A stretch of 14,469 nucleotides of DNA from Helicobacteraceae bacterium. Its GTDB lineage: Bacteria; Campylobacterota; Campylobacteria; Campylobacterales; Sulfurimonadaceae. Location of the stretch: contig JAUWLG010000010.1 of assembly GCA_030613795.1 (NCBI GenBank), positions 1 through 14,469 on the forward strand. Reading direction: 5' to 3'. Below, piece by piece: positions 13,792-14,469 of this stretch (position 1 is its first letter; each line of letters begins with the position of its first letter). The notes below the pieces were generated by a model. That model was not told the origin of the DNA and did not search any database. It worked only from the letters and a program-made list of their open reading frames with translations. The position numbers and the translations under genes were made by a program.

Positions 13792-13816
13792 ATTTGACCT
13801 AACCGAAGGACAAAAA

Positions 13817-14469
13817 TTGCAAAAAGAACTACTTAAAGATCTCAGGATCCTTTATGTCGAAGATGAAGACGATGTCCGCCGTAATGCAGTCGAATACTTA
13901 AAACGTATTACCAAGGAAGTATTAGAAGCCAAGGACGGGAAAGAGGCCATCAAAGTCTGGGCTGACGAGAAACCTGACATCATCATCACGGACATCAGTA
14001 TGCCCAAACTTAACGGTCTTGATATGGCACGCTACATTCGTTCTAAAGACCAGGATGTTCAGATCATTGTTGCAACCGCCTACACTGACACTGACTACCT
14101 GATGAAAGCCGTTGAGCTCAACCTTGTCAAATACCTTGTCAAACCGATCACCAAAGAGAAACTTCTGAGTGTTCTCAGCCAGTCCGTCGAGAAGATCAAA
14201 GATGAGAACAAGTTCTCTGTTCAGCTCTCTGAAGAGTGTGCATACAGTGCTTACAGCCAGAACATCGTATGTCAAGGTCAAGAGGTCAAACTGACAAAAA
14301 ACGAGCTCCTTTTTATAGACCTTCTTGCACACCACATCAGCCGTACCCTCACCTATCAGGAGATCGAAGATGCCATCTGGCCTTATGAGGGGATGAGTCA
14401 AGATGCCATCCGTTCGCTTGTCCGAGGTGTCCGCAAAAAGGTACCCGAGGGCGCGATTGAGAATGTTTC
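13817..14469 (+). CDS. OmpR-type response regulator, N-terminal part (3' end outside window)
   Basis: About 217 residues are visible. The receiver domain has the acidic cluster VEDEDD (14-19), phospho-acceptor Asp59 in IIITDISMPKLNG, the switch Thr88 in VATAYTD and Lys109 in VKPIT. A winged-helix DNA-binding domain begins near residue 135: VKLTKNELLFIDLLAHHISRTLTYQEIEDAIW and SQDAIRSLVRGVRKKVP, the recognition-helix region, just before the window ends. It is therefore a transcription factor of a two-component system; the partner kinase would be outside. The start is TTG with GAAGGA six bases upstream; no in-frame ATG sits nearby. It differs from the ArsR-like regulator earlier in the window and probably serves a different signal. 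Confidence 0.9.
   Translation, partial: MQKELLKDLRILYVEDEDDVRRNAVEYLKRITKEVLEAKDGKEAIKVWADEKPDIIITDISMPKLNGLDMARYIRSKDQDVQIIVATAYTDTDYLMKAVELNLVKYLVKPITKEKLLSVLSQSVEKIKDENKFSVQLSEECAYSAYSQNIVCQGQEVKLTKNELLFIDLLAHHISRTLTYQEIEDAIWPYEGMSQDAIRSLVRGVRKKVPEGAIENV

Noticed and set aside
13922..14401. 159-residue antisense frame opposite the right-hand response regulator
   Set aside because: The + strand frame carries complete receiver and winged-helix motifs; the antisense frame is a codon-usage shadow.

Overview
The window looks like a chromosomal segment of a Campylobacterota (epsilonproteobacterial) organism, probably a free-living Sulfurimonas/Sulfurovum-type relative. This rests on family resemblance: an ArsR/ArsS-like two-component pair, an OprD-type porin next to feoAB, short tightly packed operons, moderately AT-rich coding sequence and weak -35 boxes. 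The genus is an inference, since there is no rRNA or other direct marker here.

Layout from left to right. (1) The 3' end of groES and a complete groEL lie on the + strand, separated by an unusually long (187 bp), hairpin-rich spacer. (2) A convergent - strand operon follows, surE - tcdA-like - NHLRC2-like thioredoxin/beta-propeller gene, with overlapping start and stop codons. (3) A divergent small two-helix membrane protein is on the + strand. (4) A - strand OmpR-type response regulator and sensor kinase pair ends inside a long hairpin element. (5) A 473 bp gene-free stretch holds three kinds of repeat: a perfect (GGGGAAA)6 G-quadruplex-type tract, an inverted repeat built on ATTCCCGC palindromes, and a ~213 bp palindromic element related to the one at the kinase 3' end. 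(6) An iron-uptake cluster on the - strand (OprD-like porin - feoA - feoB) has a Fur-box-like sequence lying over the porin promoter and another candidate before feoA. (7) A second gene-free stretch is dominated by a 268 bp cloverleaf: 32 bp perfect inverted ends enclosing two long hairpin arms, directly downstream of an extended -10 promoter and just ahead of a phosphatidylserine-synthase-like gene. (8) Then come a GDSL/SGNH hydrolase with a TTG start abutting a terminator, a - strand pair (a small protein of unknown function and a DUF1294 membrane protein), and the 5' part of a second OmpR-type response regulator that runs off the window.

The protein-coding content is mostly ordinary housekeeping: protein folding, nucleotide and tRNA maintenance, envelope stress sensing, ferrous iron uptake and phospholipid synthesis. 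The unusual content is between the genes. At least four separate structured or palindromic elements occur. Those at the kinase 3' end, the feoB 3' end and upstream of pssA carry U.G-type changes that keep pairing in + strand RNA but not in - strand RNA. The cloverleaf with its own promoter is the strongest candidate for an undescribed system, either a structured leader or small RNA, or a MITE-like mobile element. No tRNA, rRNA, CRISPR array, intact transposase or phage gene was seen.
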